Source: Bacteroidia bacterium
GTDB lineage: Bacteria; Bacteroidota; Bacteroidia; M30B66
NCBI GenBank assembly: GCA_018401705.1
Contig: JAGYKL010000018.1
Location: forward strand, 1-64,000
Direction: 5' to 3'
Length of the DNA: 64,000 nucleotides
The notes under the pieces: generated by a model
What the model saw: only the letters and a program-made list of their open reading frames with translations
What the model was told of the DNA's origin: nothing
The model's database searches: none
Part shown: piece after piece, positions 1 to 9,934 of the stretch
Layout of the letters: each line of letters opens with the position of its first letter
Position numbering within the stretch: the stretch's first letter is position 1
Translations under genes and position numbers: made by a program

Positions 1-1812
1 TCATGATACAGCTTGATTTACAAGGTTGGGTTTTTCAATATTGCCCCCTTGAAGGGAAAATTGAAAAGGTTTAAAAATTTCGCTACCCTCTTTAGGCCAA
101 TAAAACATAAATCGGGTAAACTTCCCAATCTCTGATTCAATCCAAATTGAACCACCAATTTCATCAATTACTTTCTTAACGATAGCTAAACCAACGCCCG
201 TACTTTCAAATGAATCCCTTGCCTGCAAGGTTTGAAAAATTACAAATATCTTCTCATGGAAACGTGGATCAATTCCAGGCCCATTATCTTCAACAGAGAA
301 TAAATAAGACTCTTTCTCTTCGGTTACATTAATTATAATTTGAGTTGCATCCTTATCGTTGTGTTTGATTGCATTACTAATTAAATTCGAAAAGACTTGT
401 TGCAACTTCATTTTTTCTGTTTTCAAAGTCGGTAATGTTTCCGGATAAGAAACTTTTATACTATCGTCCTGAACAAGCATTTCAACTACTTCTTGGAGAA
501 GCTCTTTGACTTCGACTTGAGTAGTAGGTGCTTTTACTCTATCTGCCCTTGAATAATCCAATATACCATTAATCAAAGCTTCCATACGCACTACCCTACC
601 TTTAATCATGTTAAAATGATTACGACTATCTTCAGTTAGAGTTTTTCCTATATCCTCCTCAATCCAAGTTGTTAAATTACTAATAGCTCTTAAAGGAGCT
701 TTAAGGTCGTGTGAAACTACATAGGCAAACTTATCAAGTTCTTTATTTGCCTTTTCTAGATAGTTGTAATAAGCCGCCATTTTCTCTTCAGCCAACTTCC
801 TTTCAGTGATATCACTTTCAACATGAATAAACTGAGTGATGAGCCCTTTTTCGTCGGCAATTGGAGTAATCGTTTCCTGCAACCAAACAGCTCTTCCATC
901 TTTATGATTCTTTAATACTTCACCAGAAAACGAAATCTGTTGCTCTATGTGTCTGCGAATTGAATCCGCAATTTCTGGATTCGTTTCAGGTCCGTTAAGA
1001 AACTCATACATTTTTTTACCTTCAACTTCAGCTAATGTGAATCCTGTAAGTCGATTAAAACCATCATTGACCCATTCAATTTTATTTTCGCTATCAGTAA
1101 TTACAACTGAGTTATCTGCCTTTGATGCTACTAAAGAAAGTTTTTTAAGTTCTTCGTTCTTTCTTTCTAAAGCTTCTTTTGATTCGGTAACTTTTGCAAT
1201 GACAATATTCTTAGAACTTTCTAGATTATTTGATAAGCTGTATAGAAGTAAAGTGGCTGTTGTGTAAGTAATTAAATAATCAAGAGAAAGCATTTTGCCT
1301 TCTGGGTCTGTATCTACAATATTCTTTGTTAAGCGACCAAATTCAGTTGAATAGAAATAAAAGAAAATAAGATTTACAACGCTTAAAGCGGAAATTATTT
1401 TTCCTTCCCGGTTACCCAAAAGCATGAATGTGGTCAGAATAAGTCCGCCCAAATACATCATTCCAGAATTCCTAATACCACCAGAATAATATGTAACAAA
1501 ATGCACTACTAGAAATGATCCAAGTATGGCCGCGGAATAAGCCAACTTGAAATTTTTGTGAAAATTTAATGCAAAATAATTAACAACTATTGTAAGAGTT
1601 AGAAGTCCTAAAACAATTCCAATAAAGTCAAAACTTGAAAAGCTTGCAATAACTTGATACGTTATAGCAAGGGTTATAAGAAACGCTGTCAAGGAATAAG
1701 TCCTAAACAGATTTAAACGTTGCCTTGAAGTTAAATCATCTAAATGCAAAACTGCTTCTGCATCTCGAATAAGAATAACTCCTAAAATTTTTTTAGTAAA
1801 GCTTTTTGCCAT
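1..1812 (-). CDS. PAS-domain sensor histidine kinase
   Basis: Membrane-bound two-component sensor kinase of 603 residues. Residues about 38-195 hold roughly six hydrophobic segments with short loops. A coiled linker follows (about 205-225), then a PAS domain (about 225-340, ending in the typical 'DITERK'). The HisKA dimerisation helix carries the phospho-acceptor His368 in 'VVSHDLKAPLR'. The ATPase domain shows an N box (NLISNAIKHND), a G1 box (DNGPGI), an F box and a G2 box (GVGLAIVKK), so all catalytic motifs are present. The kinase type is the phytochrome/PAS class common in Bacteroidota. No response regulator is adjacent, so the partner is unknown. The TGA stop occupies the first bases of the window, so the gene is just complete. 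The ATG start at 1812 is reasonable because the first membrane helix follows at once. The ligand cannot be inferred. Confidence 0.9.
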   Translation of the reverse strand: MAKSFTKKILGVILIRDAEAVLHLDDLTSRQRLNLFRTYSLTAFLITLAITYQVIASFSSFDFIGIVLGLLTLTIVVNYFALNFHKNFKLAYSAAILGSFLVVHFVTYYSGGIRNSGMMYLGGLILTTFMLLGNREGKIISALSVVNLIFFYFYSTEFGRLTKNIVDTDPEGKMLSLDYLITYTTATLLLYSLSNNLESSKNIVIAKVTESKEALERKNEELKKLSLVASKADNSVVITDSENKIEWVNDGFNRLTGFTLAEVEGKKMYEFLNGPETNPEIADSIRRHIEQQISFSGEVLKNHKDGRAVWLQETITPIADEKGLITQFIHVESDITERKLAEEKMAAYYNYLEKANKELDKFAYVVSHDLKAPLRAISNLTTWIEEDIGKTLTEDSRNHFNMIKGRVVRMEALINGILDYSRADRVKAPTTQVEVKELLQEVVEMLVQDDSIKVSYPETLPTLKTEKMKLQQVFSNLISNAIKHNDKDATQIIINVTEEKESYLFSVEDNGPGIDPRFHEKIFVIFQTLQARDSFESTGVGLAIVKKVIDEIGGSIWIESEIGKFTRFMFYWPKEGSEIFKPFQFSLQGGNIEKPNLVNQAVS

Positions 1813-1935
1813 AATAATGATTTAGGCATTTTCTATTTGAATTTATTCGTGTATACCCCTTAAAGGTTACCCCATAAACACTCAATTTCTCAACTGTTTA
1901 TGGCAATTTCTTACATAGCAAATTACAAAATAAAT

Positions 1936-2856
1936 TTAAAGTTTGGGACCTCTTTTAAGAAGAGGGAACCACAATCCTTTTTTCAGTCGTGGCCTGGCTA
2001 ACGAATAGTATAGACCAATTCCTGTTGCTATTCCAAATAGAAGCCCTTCTTTCATAAATGTGATTCCGGTTTGAAGACTTTCTGTTAGAATTATTGTAAA
2101 AAATGCAAAGAAAAATACTAAGGCCCACCCTATTAATAGTTTGGTTCCAGCTAAAACCACTTTATTCTGAACATTTTTTTCATTAAAGAATTCTGAATTA
2201 TTCAAAAGATTGTTCATCATCCGACCCCAAACAATTAGCATTGCTCCTACCAAAATAATTCCAAGAATGTAAGTGCTAGCTGATGAAATTAGTGCATTAT
2301 ATGTTCCATGAATTAATACAGCTACTAAATAAGTAGCAAATAGTACAAAGGTAAAATTGGCTTTTGACTTTCTACCCGAAAAATAAATCGCATAAGCTAT
2401 TACTGAAGAAGTGAACATATGCAGAATTGCTGTATAAAATGCTCTTCCTTCGATAATTTGCAAGTTTCTGGAAAAATACAGGATATTCTCAACGGTTGCA
2501 AAGCCCATTGCACCGACTGATGCGTATTTGATGTAATCAAATGATTCATCTACTACATTGGTAAATCTTATCATAATAAGAAATGGAATAATCTTTATCC
2601 ATTCCTCAAATGAGGCAACTGCTAGGATATGAAAAGTTAATCGGGTTAGAAAGGGCCCATCAGAAGGAAGCCAGTTCATTACTGGAAAAAATATTTGAAT
2701 CGGAACTAAGATAAATGTTGCAAAAACTCCTAATACGAAACAAATTAGCGTATATCGCTTCTTTTCCTTTTCAAAAATATCCATCTCTCTTAAAAAAACA
2801 AGGTAGACCGCTGCTATAAGAACGGCTGCGGCTATTGCAGAGAGTATGTTAATCAT
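1936..2856 (-). CDS. PrsW-family intramembrane metalloprotease-like protein
   Basis: Polytopic membrane protein of 306 residues with about eight hydrophobic helices. It carries the spaced motifs of the PrsW (M82) family: 'FEEWIKIIPF' with Glu84-Glu85, 'FATVENILYF' with Glu123-Asn124, 'ILHMFTS' with His146, and a late 'VLIHGTYNAL' histidine near residue 183. In PrsW the glutamates and histidines form the metal site that cleaves anti-sigma factors within the membrane. Those residues are visible here, so activity is plausible, but the substrate is unknown. The last 100 residues add further helices. The gene lies 15 bp downstream of tamB on the same strand and could be co-transcribed with it. An anti-sigma substrate would be an inference from the family only. 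Confidence 0.8.
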   Translation of the reverse strand: MINILSAIAAAVLIAAVYLVFLREMDIFEKEKKRYTLICFVLGVFATFILVPIQIFFPVMNWLPSDGPFLTRLTFHILAVASFEEWIKIIPFLIMIRFTNVVDESFDYIKYASVGAMGFATVENILYFSRNLQIIEGRAFYTAILHMFTSSVIAYAIYFSGRKSKANFTFVLFATYLVAVLIHGTYNALISSASTYILGIILVGAMLIVWGRMMNNLLNNSEFFNEKNVQNKVVLAGTKLLIGWALVFFFAFFTIILTESLQTGITFMKEGLLFGIATGIGLYYSLARPRLKKGLWFPLLKRGPKL

Positions 2857-2871
2857 GTAGAAAAAAATGAA

Positions 2872-5800
2872 TTAATTCTGTTTTTTGAACAAACCTCCAA
2901 TTGTCTCAGCTTCTTTTCTATAAAACAAACCAACGCCCTGAGTATAAGGCACATCGTTGGTGACAAGTAAATATTGATTTGATCGATTGAATACTTTAAT
3001 TCTTACAGCTCCATCTTCAGTTAGCTTTACTTCAATATTAAATTCTCCAACCATATTAGACGTATTTTCGGTAGATGTAGCTGTGCCAGCGGTCCCAACA
3101 TTACCATCTATACTAACTCTATCATTAAATATTTGCGTTGATAGATTCACAGAAACCTGGTCACGAGTATCCGCATTGCCTTGAGAATAATTCACACCTA
3201 TATTTACATCATCACTTAATTGTGAAAGCATATTACTAAGCTGACTCGACAGAAGCTCAGATGCATTTGAACCTACTCCATTTAAACCACTTGCATCTCC
3301 GGCTCCCCCTTGATTTGGCCAGAAATTCCTAAACATGACCAACGCAAATATTTGTTTATTTAATTCATCCTCACTTGTAATTTGCGATGCTAACAAATTC
3401 CTTGCATCTTCATCTGCATTTGGCAATACCAAATTAAAGGAGATTGTTGGCTTCATCAGCTTGTCTGATAAATTCATTATTGCATCTACATCGATGGCTC
3501 TTTTTACTGCTGCACTTGAGTCAATATTTTTAACCAGATTATATAGTGATGTTCTAACACGATAAATTGCAGAAAGTTGTATATCGGCATCGTACGGATC
3601 TCCTTTAAAACTTATTACTCCGCCTTTCTGAACCACAAACTTTTTATTAATTACATTTTGAAGAGTGAAAAGGTAGTCTCCTGAATCAATTATATAATCT
3701 CCGTAAATATTAAATTCACCCGCTTCTGTAACCTCCAGACGCAAATTACCACTACCATTACCTTTTATCATATCTCCTACTTTAGGATCAAATAGTAATA
3801 ATGCCTCAGCATCTCTTGTTACTTCAAGGTTAAAGTTGAGCTCATAACCTTTACTTTCAGGTTTTTTTGTTGGTATAGCTGTTGTAAAAGTCTCGTTTTC
3901 AGAAGATATGAATGTTATAAAATCTTGCTGACTAACATCACCTGTTCCAGTTAGAGGAAGATAAAACACAGTGCCCTTTTCAGTTTTAGCAGAAATATTC
4001 ATTACTATATTGTCGATAGGACCTTTTGCACTAAAATTTCCAGTTGCATAAGCTTTTCCATAAAACAAATCGCTTTGAGATTCATTCGTATTTAATGCCA
4101 TCAAATTGTTAGCCTGGAGATCAATATCAAACATAAAATCATCAAAGAAATTATGTTTTACGCTTAGATTGAGCTTACCTATGTGAGCATTCTCATCAGT
4201 AATTACAACGTCTTTAGCAGATATGAGATTCTTTGTTATTTTAAATTCATGCGCTAAAAAATATCTTGTATTTAAAATATCAACAGTTACAGCTGCTCGT
4301 TTGAGAGAAATGCTTCCTTCAGCTACAGGCTTAAATAAAGATCCAGTTAGATTTACATTTCCATCCATTAATCCAGATAAATCTGAAAATAAATCTGATA
4401 CATAGGGTTTAAATAAATCTAATCGAATGTTATTCATGCTTGCAGCAATGTTAATATTATTAACCTTCTTAGAAGGAATATAATATCCATTCATCGCCAA
4501 TTTAGGAATTCCATTGGCTAAAAGCTGAACATCCAGAATTATCCTTTCTGTTTCGCGGTCCCATTTACTTAAAATTTTTCCATCTCCAATCAGGTCGCTG
4601 TTTATATAAATCTGCTTTACCTGAAGGTCACTTTTAAAAAAAGGTTTTGAAAGAAGATCCGAAACAGAAATGATTCCTTTTGTTGAACCTTGAAGCACTA
4701 CTCCGTTTTCTTCAATGAAAGGATTAATATTTCTTAATTGAAAATTGTCCAATATTATGTCTAATTCATCGTCAATTGATGAAGATATCTTCCCGTCAAA
4801 ACGCACAAATTCATTTAGATGTACAAAAGAGAGATTGTCAAAAATCACAAGGCCGGTATCAATAACAATTGCGTTTTCTTCATTCACTTTCCACAGGGTG
4901 TCCTGAATTAATATTAATGATGGAAGGATGTTGACTTCTATCTTTGAATCAGAAAATGTTGCTTTTGCATTCAGTTTAGCATCCGCTGAGTCAATTGAAT
5001 TCTTTGAAGCCCAATCGATCGAGAAATCAATTCTATCAGTGATTGTCTTGCTATCAATACTTACATAATTTACATGAATCGAATCATCAAGATTCATTCG
5101 ACTTGCATTTGCAAAAAACTTTAATTCACTTCCGATTGTATAAGCTCCTGCCTTAAAATCCTCAAACCCAATTCCCGAAATCTCTACTAATGGTGAAAGA
5201 GCGTCCATTTTTATGAGGTTTTGAGATGAATTGAAACTTCCGTTCACATATGACAACCCATTAACCTTGACTTCTGGAAAGAAAACTGCTGATATTAAGT
5301 CAAGGTCTTTTATATCTACTTTATAATCGAATCGTTGATTCTTAGTAATTTCATTTTCGTAAGCTTTAATTCTCGTAAAATTCGGCAGAAAGGAGTTTAA
5401 TACGCCAGAAATGGCATCAGGCAAGTTAACTAATGAATAATTGCCTGTTACCGAAACATCTGCAATATCTGACAATAGAGAAAGTTCACGTCCTGCACCT
5501 ACACTATGAGATTCAAGTAAAATGTCATCAATTACATATTTACCCTTACCATATCTCACAGTGGTTTCTACCAATTCTATTTGACCATCTAATTCATCAA
5601 TATTATTGCCGGTAAAACGGGAAGTCATTTCTGTTGAAAAAACCAGAGAAGAATCTCTCTTTAAATATCCCAGGGCCTCCAAATCGAGGTGTTTTACACT
5701 TGCATAAAAATCGGCAATCGCCTTTTCATGTGACAAATCTAAAAGACCTGCAAAAGTTAATCTGATATTTTCATCATTAATAGTTAATCGACCATCATAT

Positions 5801-7362
5801 GTCTTGTTGCTAATATTTCCATCCACTTGAATGTTTTTGTATGTATAATCATCCAAAGTAAATTCACTAATACTTCCTTCAAGTAAAGCTGATAAGGTTT
5901 CTGTGTTGAATCCAGATCCCTTGATTTTGGCTTCCATAGAAATCATTTCTGGCTGAGGACTTGACTTCACCAATTTATCAAGCATTAGGTTTGGCGTACT
6001 GAAATGCCCTTCATATGAGTACTCTTTTGCTGAAATATCATACCAAAGCCTTAACTGACTATCAACATCTCCTACATCACTCAGGAGCACACCGTCTATA
6101 TGCAAATCATCAAGCATACCGGATAAGCGACCTGTATACTTAATTTCTCCTAATGCATCAACTTCTTTAGGAACCGATAAAGTATCACCTTCATAAAACG
6201 GGTATAAAGGAAAAGCATTCAAATCCTGACTGGTTGTAGAAATTTCTTTCGCTTCTATCTGGAAAGTCATTTTATCCGTATCGGGAAGTCCTTGAATTAC
6301 AAAGTTTCCGAGAAACTTAGATTCTGAGGGCAAAAGTATCTCGACATTCCTGCCTATCAGATTATCTACTCTGCCTTTGAAGTCACCAACAATAGAAACT
6401 TTTTTCTTAAGACCTTTTAACTCACTAGAGAAATAGGCTAATTCATTAAGATCGATTGAAGAAGACCTTATAGAACCGCGCATTTGAACTTCTTCAATAA
6501 AATCACTCAATTCCCCATAATTGTCATAATCAAAGTGAAACTTACCAGAAAGTGAACTTGAGGCACTCTCTATCTTTAGATTGGCGAAATCCATTGTGGT
6601 GTAAGCCACAATAAACTCTGAACTCATGTTCTTCACTTCAAACCCATTGGCCTCAGAAAAACTCATTTTTCTAATATCACCAGAAAGGGAATCGTCAATT
6701 ACTAAAAACCTCTCCATGTGAGCATGAATATTTCTGATACGCAGAAAATCTTCATTTAATCCATCAGATGTATCAGGAATTCCGTCTCTGTATTCATATG
6801 TAAAATCAACATTTTCTAGATCAACATCCCAAAAGAAAAGTTCAGGGGGAGCAGACCTTACAGTATCATTTGGATCTCTAGGAGGATTAATCTTATCCAG
6901 AATGAATTGAATATTTAAGTCTTCTTCTCCTTTAAATTGTCTAACATTAAACTGAGCATCTTGTATAATTACTTTATCAAAGTCAAAGTGAGAAAACCCT
7001 AAATAAACATCATCGAAATTTGCAAAAAGCTTATTCACATATAGAAGGGTGTCTCCATGTAAATCTTCTACATAAAAGCCTTCTACTTCTGCTCTATCAA
7101 AGAATTTGATTTTTAATCTATCAATTCTAACGGGAGCACCTAATTCGGTGGATAACCGACTTGCTACTTCATGAGCTGCCCAAGTTTGAAACGATGAGTT
7201 TTGAACAATAACGAGACAGGCCGTGAGCGATAAAAGCACAAAGAGCAGAAAAAAACCCGTTATTTTGCGGAGCAGTTTGATAGTGGAAAATTTGTAAAAT
7301 GTTAAATAAACCTGTTTATATTCTTGGTATTGAGTCTTCTTGCGACGACACAGCAGCAGCAA
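2872..7362 (-). CDS. tamB: TamB-like translocation/assembly module protein
   Basis: Very long envelope protein (up to 1,496 residues). It has a hydrophobic N-terminal anchor (about residues 36-54), a long repetitive beta-rich body of AsmA/TamB type, and a conserved C-terminal TamB (DUF490) domain over roughly the last 450 residues, with features such as 'GDYIIDSGDYLFTLQN' and 'ALVMFRNFWPNQ'. TamB proteins span the periplasm and are thought to help outer-membrane protein assembly or lipid transport. The start is uncertain. The open frame begins with a TTG inside tsaD on the other strand, giving a 64-bp 5' overlap. No ATG is in frame before the first methionine near residue 217, and the signal anchor needs a start at or before about residue 30. 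Start at 7362 is therefore provisional. Divergent tamB/tsaD arrangement is, as I recall, common in Flavobacteriia. Confidence 0.85.
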   Translation of the reverse strand: MLLLCRRKKTQYQEYKQVYLTFYKFSTIKLLRKITGFFLLFVLLSLTACLVIVQNSSFQTWAAHEVASRLSTELGAPVRIDRLKIKFFDRAEVEGFYVEDLHGDTLLYVNKLFANFDDVYLGFSHFDFDKVIIQDAQFNVRQFKGEEDLNIQFILDKINPPRDPNDTVRSAPPELFFWDVDLENVDFTYEYRDGIPDTSDGLNEDFLRIRNIHAHMERFLVIDDSLSGDIRKMSFSEANGFEVKNMSSEFIVAYTTMDFANLKIESASSSLSGKFHFDYDNYGELSDFIEEVQMRGSIRSSSIDLNELAYFSSELKGLKKKVSIVGDFKGRVDNLIGRNVEILLPSESKFLGNFVIQGLPDTDKMTFQIEAKEISTTSQDLNAFPLYPFYEGDTLSVPKEVDALGEIKYTGRLSGMLDDLHIDGVLLSDVGDVDSQLRLWYDISAKEYSYEGHFSTPNLMLDKLVKSSPQPEMISMEAKIKGSGFNTETLSALLEGSISEFTLDDYTYKNIQVDGNISNKTYDGRLTINDENIRLTFAGLLDLSHEKAIADFYASVKHLDLEALGYLKRDSSLVFSTEMTSRFTGNNIDELDGQIELVETTVRYGKGKYVIDDILLESHSVGAGRELSLLSDIADVSVTGNYSLVNLPDAISGVLNSFLPNFTRIKAYENEITKNQRFDYKVDIKDLDLISAVFFPEVKVNGLSYVNGSFNSSQNLIKMDALSPLVEISGIGFEDFKAGAYTIGSELKFFANASRMNLDDSIHVNYVSIDSKTITDRIDFSIDWASKNSIDSADAKLNAKATFSDSKIEVNILPSLILIQDTLWKVNEENAIVIDTGLVIFDNLSFVHLNEFVRFDGKISSSIDDELDIILDNFQLRNINPFIEENGVVLQGSTKGIISVSDLLSKPFFKSDLQVKQIYINSDLIGDGKILSKWDRETERIILDVQLLANGIPKLAMNGYYIPSKKVNNINIAASMNNIRLDLFKPYVSDLFSDLSGLMDGNVNLTGSLFKPVAEGSISLKRAAVTVDILNTRYFLAHEFKITKNLISAKDVVITDENAHIGKLNLSVKHNFFDDFMFDIDLQANNLMALNTNESQSDLFYGKAYATGNFSAKGPIDNIVMNISAKTEKGTVFYLPLTGTGDVSQQDFITFISSENETFTTAIPTKKPESKGYELNFNLEVTRDAEALLLFDPKVGDMIKGNGSGNLRLEVTEAGEFNIYGDYIIDSGDYLFTLQNVINKKFVVQKGGVISFKGDPYDADIQLSAIYRVRTSLYNLVKNIDSSAAVKRAIDVDAIMNLSDKLMKPTISFNLVLPNADEDARNLLASQITSEDELNKQIFALVMFRNFWPNQGGAGDASGLNGVGSNASELLSSQLSNMLSQLSDDVNIGVNYSQGNADTRDQVSVNLSTQIFNDRVSIDGNVGTAGTATSTENTSNMVGEFNIEVKLTEDGAVRIKVFNRSNQYLLVTNDVPYTQGVGLFYRKEAETIGGLFKKQN

Positions 7363-8321
7363 TACTCATGGATGACAAATTACTTGCCAGTGTTGTTGCG
7401 GGGCAGGAAGTCCATCGTAATTGGGGAGGAGTTGTTCCTGAACTGGCCTCGCGAGCACACCAACAAAACATTGTTCCAGTTGTAGAGGAAGCGTTTCGCC
7501 GCTCAAAAATACATAAACGAGACCTTCATGCCATTGCATATACACGAGGTCCTGGATTATTAGGTAGTTTATTAGTTGGAAGCTCCTTTGCTAAAGGCTT
7601 AGCCACGACATTAAATATTCCACTTATTGAAGTAAATCACATGCAGGGACATGTTTTGGCTCATTTTATTGACCAAGGTCAGAGTATGCCATCGCTACCT
7701 TTTTTATGCTTAACCGTTTCTGGAGGACATACTCAAATTGTAAAAGTAACTTCTCATCTTGAAATGGAAATTATTGGAGAAACACAAGATGATGCAGCCG
7801 GTGAAGCTTTCGATAAAGCAGCCAGACTGCTTGGAATAGAATATCCCGGCGGAGCCGAGATGGATAGACTTGCGCGATTGGGCGATAAAAATAGATTTAA
7901 GCTTCCTGAACCCAAAGCTCCCGGATTAAACATGAGTTTTAGCGGACTCAAGACTTCATTTCAATATTTACTGCGCGATGAACTGAAAAAAGATGCAGAG
8001 TTCATAGAAAAAAATAAAAACGACCTCTGTGCGTCTATGCAAGGCACTATCGTAGATATCCTTGTAAAAAAGATTATCCAGGCATCTGAATCAACTGGGA
8101 TTAAGGAAATAGCATTAGCTGGCGGTGTTTCTGCAAACAGCAGCTTAAGGGAAGCTTTCATTGATTTAGAAACAAAAGGATATAAAACTTATGTACCAGC
8201 TTTTGAATTTTGTACAGATAATGCTGCAATGATTGCAATCACAGGCTTTTACAAATACAATGAGGGACTATTTTCAAAGAATAATGAATCTTCGCTGGCT
8301 CGATATCCTTTAGGTTCCTAA
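7299..8321 (+). CDS. tsaD: tRNA N6-adenosine threonylcarbamoyltransferase
   Basis: Universal enzyme (340 residues, the usual length) that transfers the threonylcarbamoyl group to A37 of ANN-decoding tRNAs, acting with TsaB, TsaE and TsaC. It is an ASKHA-fold protein. The sequence shows 'GIESSCDDTAAAI' at the N-terminus, the metal-binding histidines in 'NHMQGHVLAH', 'SGGHTQI', the nucleotide-binding 'GEAFDKAARLLG' and 'GGVSANSSLR', and the late 'CTDNAAMIA' metal site. The ATG at 7299 gives the standard N-terminus. Its 5' end overlaps the opposite-strand tamB frame, and its last 4 bp overlap the convergent TPR lipoprotein gene. Confidence 0.97.
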   Translation: MLNKPVYILGIESSCDDTAAAILMDDKLLASVVAGQEVHRNWGGVVPELASRAHQQNIVPVVEEAFRRSKIHKRDLHAIAYTRGPGLLGSLLVGSSFAKGLATTLNIPLIEVNHMQGHVLAHFIDQGQSMPSLPFLCLTVSGGHTQIVKVTSHLEMEIIGETQDDAAGEAFDKAARLLGIEYPGGAEMDRLARLGDKNRFKLPEPKAPGLNMSFSGLKTSFQYLLRDELKKDAEFIEKNKNDLCASMQGTIVDILVKKIIQASESTGIKEIALAGGVSANSSLREAFIDLETKGYKTYVPAFEFCTDNAAMIAITGFYKYNEGLFSKNNESSLARYPLGS

Positions 8322-8875
8322 TTTTGAGCCATAGAATCTGCAGTTGATGAATCAGCAGCTGCATTCATCATTTCAAACTCTTTAATCAAATCTTCATCTG
8401 ATTTACCTAAGTTCTTGATAGAGGCATCTGCAGCAGCAGCAAATTCATGGTTTGGATACTTTTCAAGAAAAAGGCGATATACTTCACCCGCTTTCACGTC
8501 ATCATTTAATTGATTATCGTAAACAAAACCTTTGTAAAAATAAGCCTGCGCTGCTTTACTGTGATCAGGGTAAAGGTTGATGAATTTATTCAGGATATTA
8601 ATTGCTGATTCGCCCCAAGCTAAATTAATGCTCAAATTGGCTGCCTTAAATAAATACTCTGGAGCTTCTGGATCTTTTGGAAAATCTTCAGCAAAATCTG
8701 TGTAGGCAACCTGAAGATTATATGCAGCTACTTCATCTTTGGCCGAAGTGGAATCCTTAAGCAAACGGCTTTCTAGATCTTTGATGTTTGCAATTTTCTC
8801 ATCTCTTCCGCCGCCACAGGCTGCAAATAAAAGAATACTTGAAATAAAAAATCCTGAAACTAGGGTACGAATCAT
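8318..8875 (-). CDS. TPR-containing lipoprotein
   Basis: Predicted exported lipoprotein of 185 residues. The hydrophobic signal ends in a lipobox-like 'LLFAAC' with Cys20, followed by a Gly-rich stretch. The body is alpha-helical with tetratricopeptide-like repeats, for example 'APEYLFKAANLSI', 'AAQAYFYKGFVYDNQL' and 'AGEVYRLFLEKYPNHEFA'. The short tail is Ala/Ser/Asp-rich. It resembles BamD or YbgF-type TPR lipoproteins, but it is shorter than BamD and lacks anything diagnostic, so the partner is unknown. It is the last gene of the minus-strand run that includes def and ruvX, 43 bp after def. Its stop overlaps tsaD by 4 bp in convergent orientation. Confidence 0.75.
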   Translation of the reverse strand: MIRTLVSGFFISSILLFAACGGGRDEKIANIKDLESRLLKDSTSAKDEVAAYNLQVAYTDFAEDFPKDPEAPEYLFKAANLSINLAWGESAINILNKFINLYPDHSKAAQAYFYKGFVYDNQLNDDVKAGEVYRLFLEKYPNHEFAAAADASIKNLGKSDEDLIKEFEMMNAAADSSTADSMAQN

Positions 8876-8918
8876 AGAAATAGATGTGTTAGATAAGGTG
8901 TAAAAATAGAAAAATGAA

Positions 8919-9485
8919 TTAAAATCTTCTCTGCATTGGAAATTTCATCCGATAATCGACACTCACTTTCCCTTTTGATATGTCCTGAAGCTTTCCTTTT
9001 AGCAAAGTTTTTCTCAACGGACTCAAATGGTCTGTAAATAAGATTCCCTCAATATGATCATATTCGTGCTGAATAACACGTGCTAAAATTCCTGTAATCT
9101 TTTCCTGATGCTCCACGAAATTTTCATCCTGATAACGAATAGTTATCTCAGGCTTTCTTTCAACATCTTCGCGAATAGTAGGAATGCTTAAGCAACCTTC
9201 GTTAAATTTCCACTCTTTTCCTTCCTCCTCGATAATTTGAGCATTCAGCAAAACTTTTTTCACCCCTTTCAATTCCGGCTCTTCATCGGCAAAAGGAGTT
9301 GCATCAATAATAAATAATCGAATAGACATCCCTACCTGAGGTGCCGCAAGTCCAACACCATGTGCATGATACATGGTTTCGAACATATTCTTAATTATCA
9401 AGTCAAGGTCGGGATACTCACGATCTACGATACCGGCTTTTTTCTTCAGCACTGGCGACCCATACGCTACAATAGGATAAATCAT
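8919..9485 (-). CDS. def: Peptide deformylase
   Basis: Cytoplasmic metalloenzyme that removes the formyl group from the N-terminal methionine of new proteins. The three family motifs are all present: 'GVGLAAPQVG' (motif 1), 'EGCLSIP' with the metal-binding Cys (motif 2) and 'QHEYDHIEG', which carries the two metal-binding histidines and the catalytic Glu (motif 3). Length (188 residues) is normal. It sits 9 bp downstream of ruvX on the same strand, which suggests co-transcription in a housekeeping operon. Confidence 0.97.
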   Translation of the reverse strand: MIYPIVAYGSPVLKKKAGIVDREYPDLDLIIKNMFETMYHAHGVGLAAPQVGMSIRLFIIDATPFADEEPELKGVKKVLLNAQIIEEEGKEWKFNEGCLSIPTIREDVERKPEITIRYQDENFVEHQEKITGILARVIQHEYDHIEGILFTDHLSPLRKTLLKGKLQDISKGKVSVDYRMKFPMQRRF

Positions 9486-9494
9486 TTTGCAAAA

Positions 9495-9926
9495 TTAATG
9501 CTTTAAAAATGTTTTTTGCTCCATGTGACTCTGTAAAATTAACACAGCACTAATTAAATCGATTTCTTCCTTGTTTTGCTTTTTCTTTTTTGAAGCTCCA
9601 GTTGCATGTAAAGAAGCCATTGCCATCTTACTGGTAAACCTCTCATCAAGTTTAATTATTGGAACTTCAGGGAATGTCCTGCTTAGTGATTTGATAAAAT
9701 TATTAAGCGATTCCTGCGGTCCGCTTAAAGAACCATCTAAATGCATAGGATTTCCAATCACAATTTCAACTACATTTTCTTTAGGAATGTAATCCTTCAA
9801 AAAAGTTAATACGTCTTGTGAGTGAACCGTTTTCAGTGGTCCGGAAATTATTTGAAGCGAATCAGTTACAGCCAGCCCTATTCTTTTAGTTCCGTAATCA
9901 ATACCAAGAATTCTTCCTTTGTTCAT
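9495..9926 (-). CDS. ruvX: Putative pre-16S rRNA nuclease / RuvX (YqgF)
   Basis: RNase H-fold protein of 143 residues. 'ILGIDYGTKRIGLAVTD' at the N-terminus holds the first catalytic Asp, 'IVIGNPMHLDGS' the central strand, 'KLDERFTSKMA' the second acidic site, and 'EIDLISAVLILQSHM' the last catalytic Asp. The family processes the 5' end of 16S rRNA and has also been named a Holliday junction resolvase. It lies 8 bp after the DUF4159 gene and 9 bp before def, so all three are probably in one transcript. Confidence 0.95.
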   Translation of the reverse strand: MNKGRILGIDYGTKRIGLAVTDSLQIISGPLKTVHSQDVLTFLKDYIPKENVVEIVIGNPMHLDGSLSGPQESLNNFIKSLSRTFPEVPIIKLDERFTSKMAMASLHATGASKKKKQNKEEIDLISAVLILQSHMEQKTFLKH

Positions 9927-9934
9927 TGAACAAA

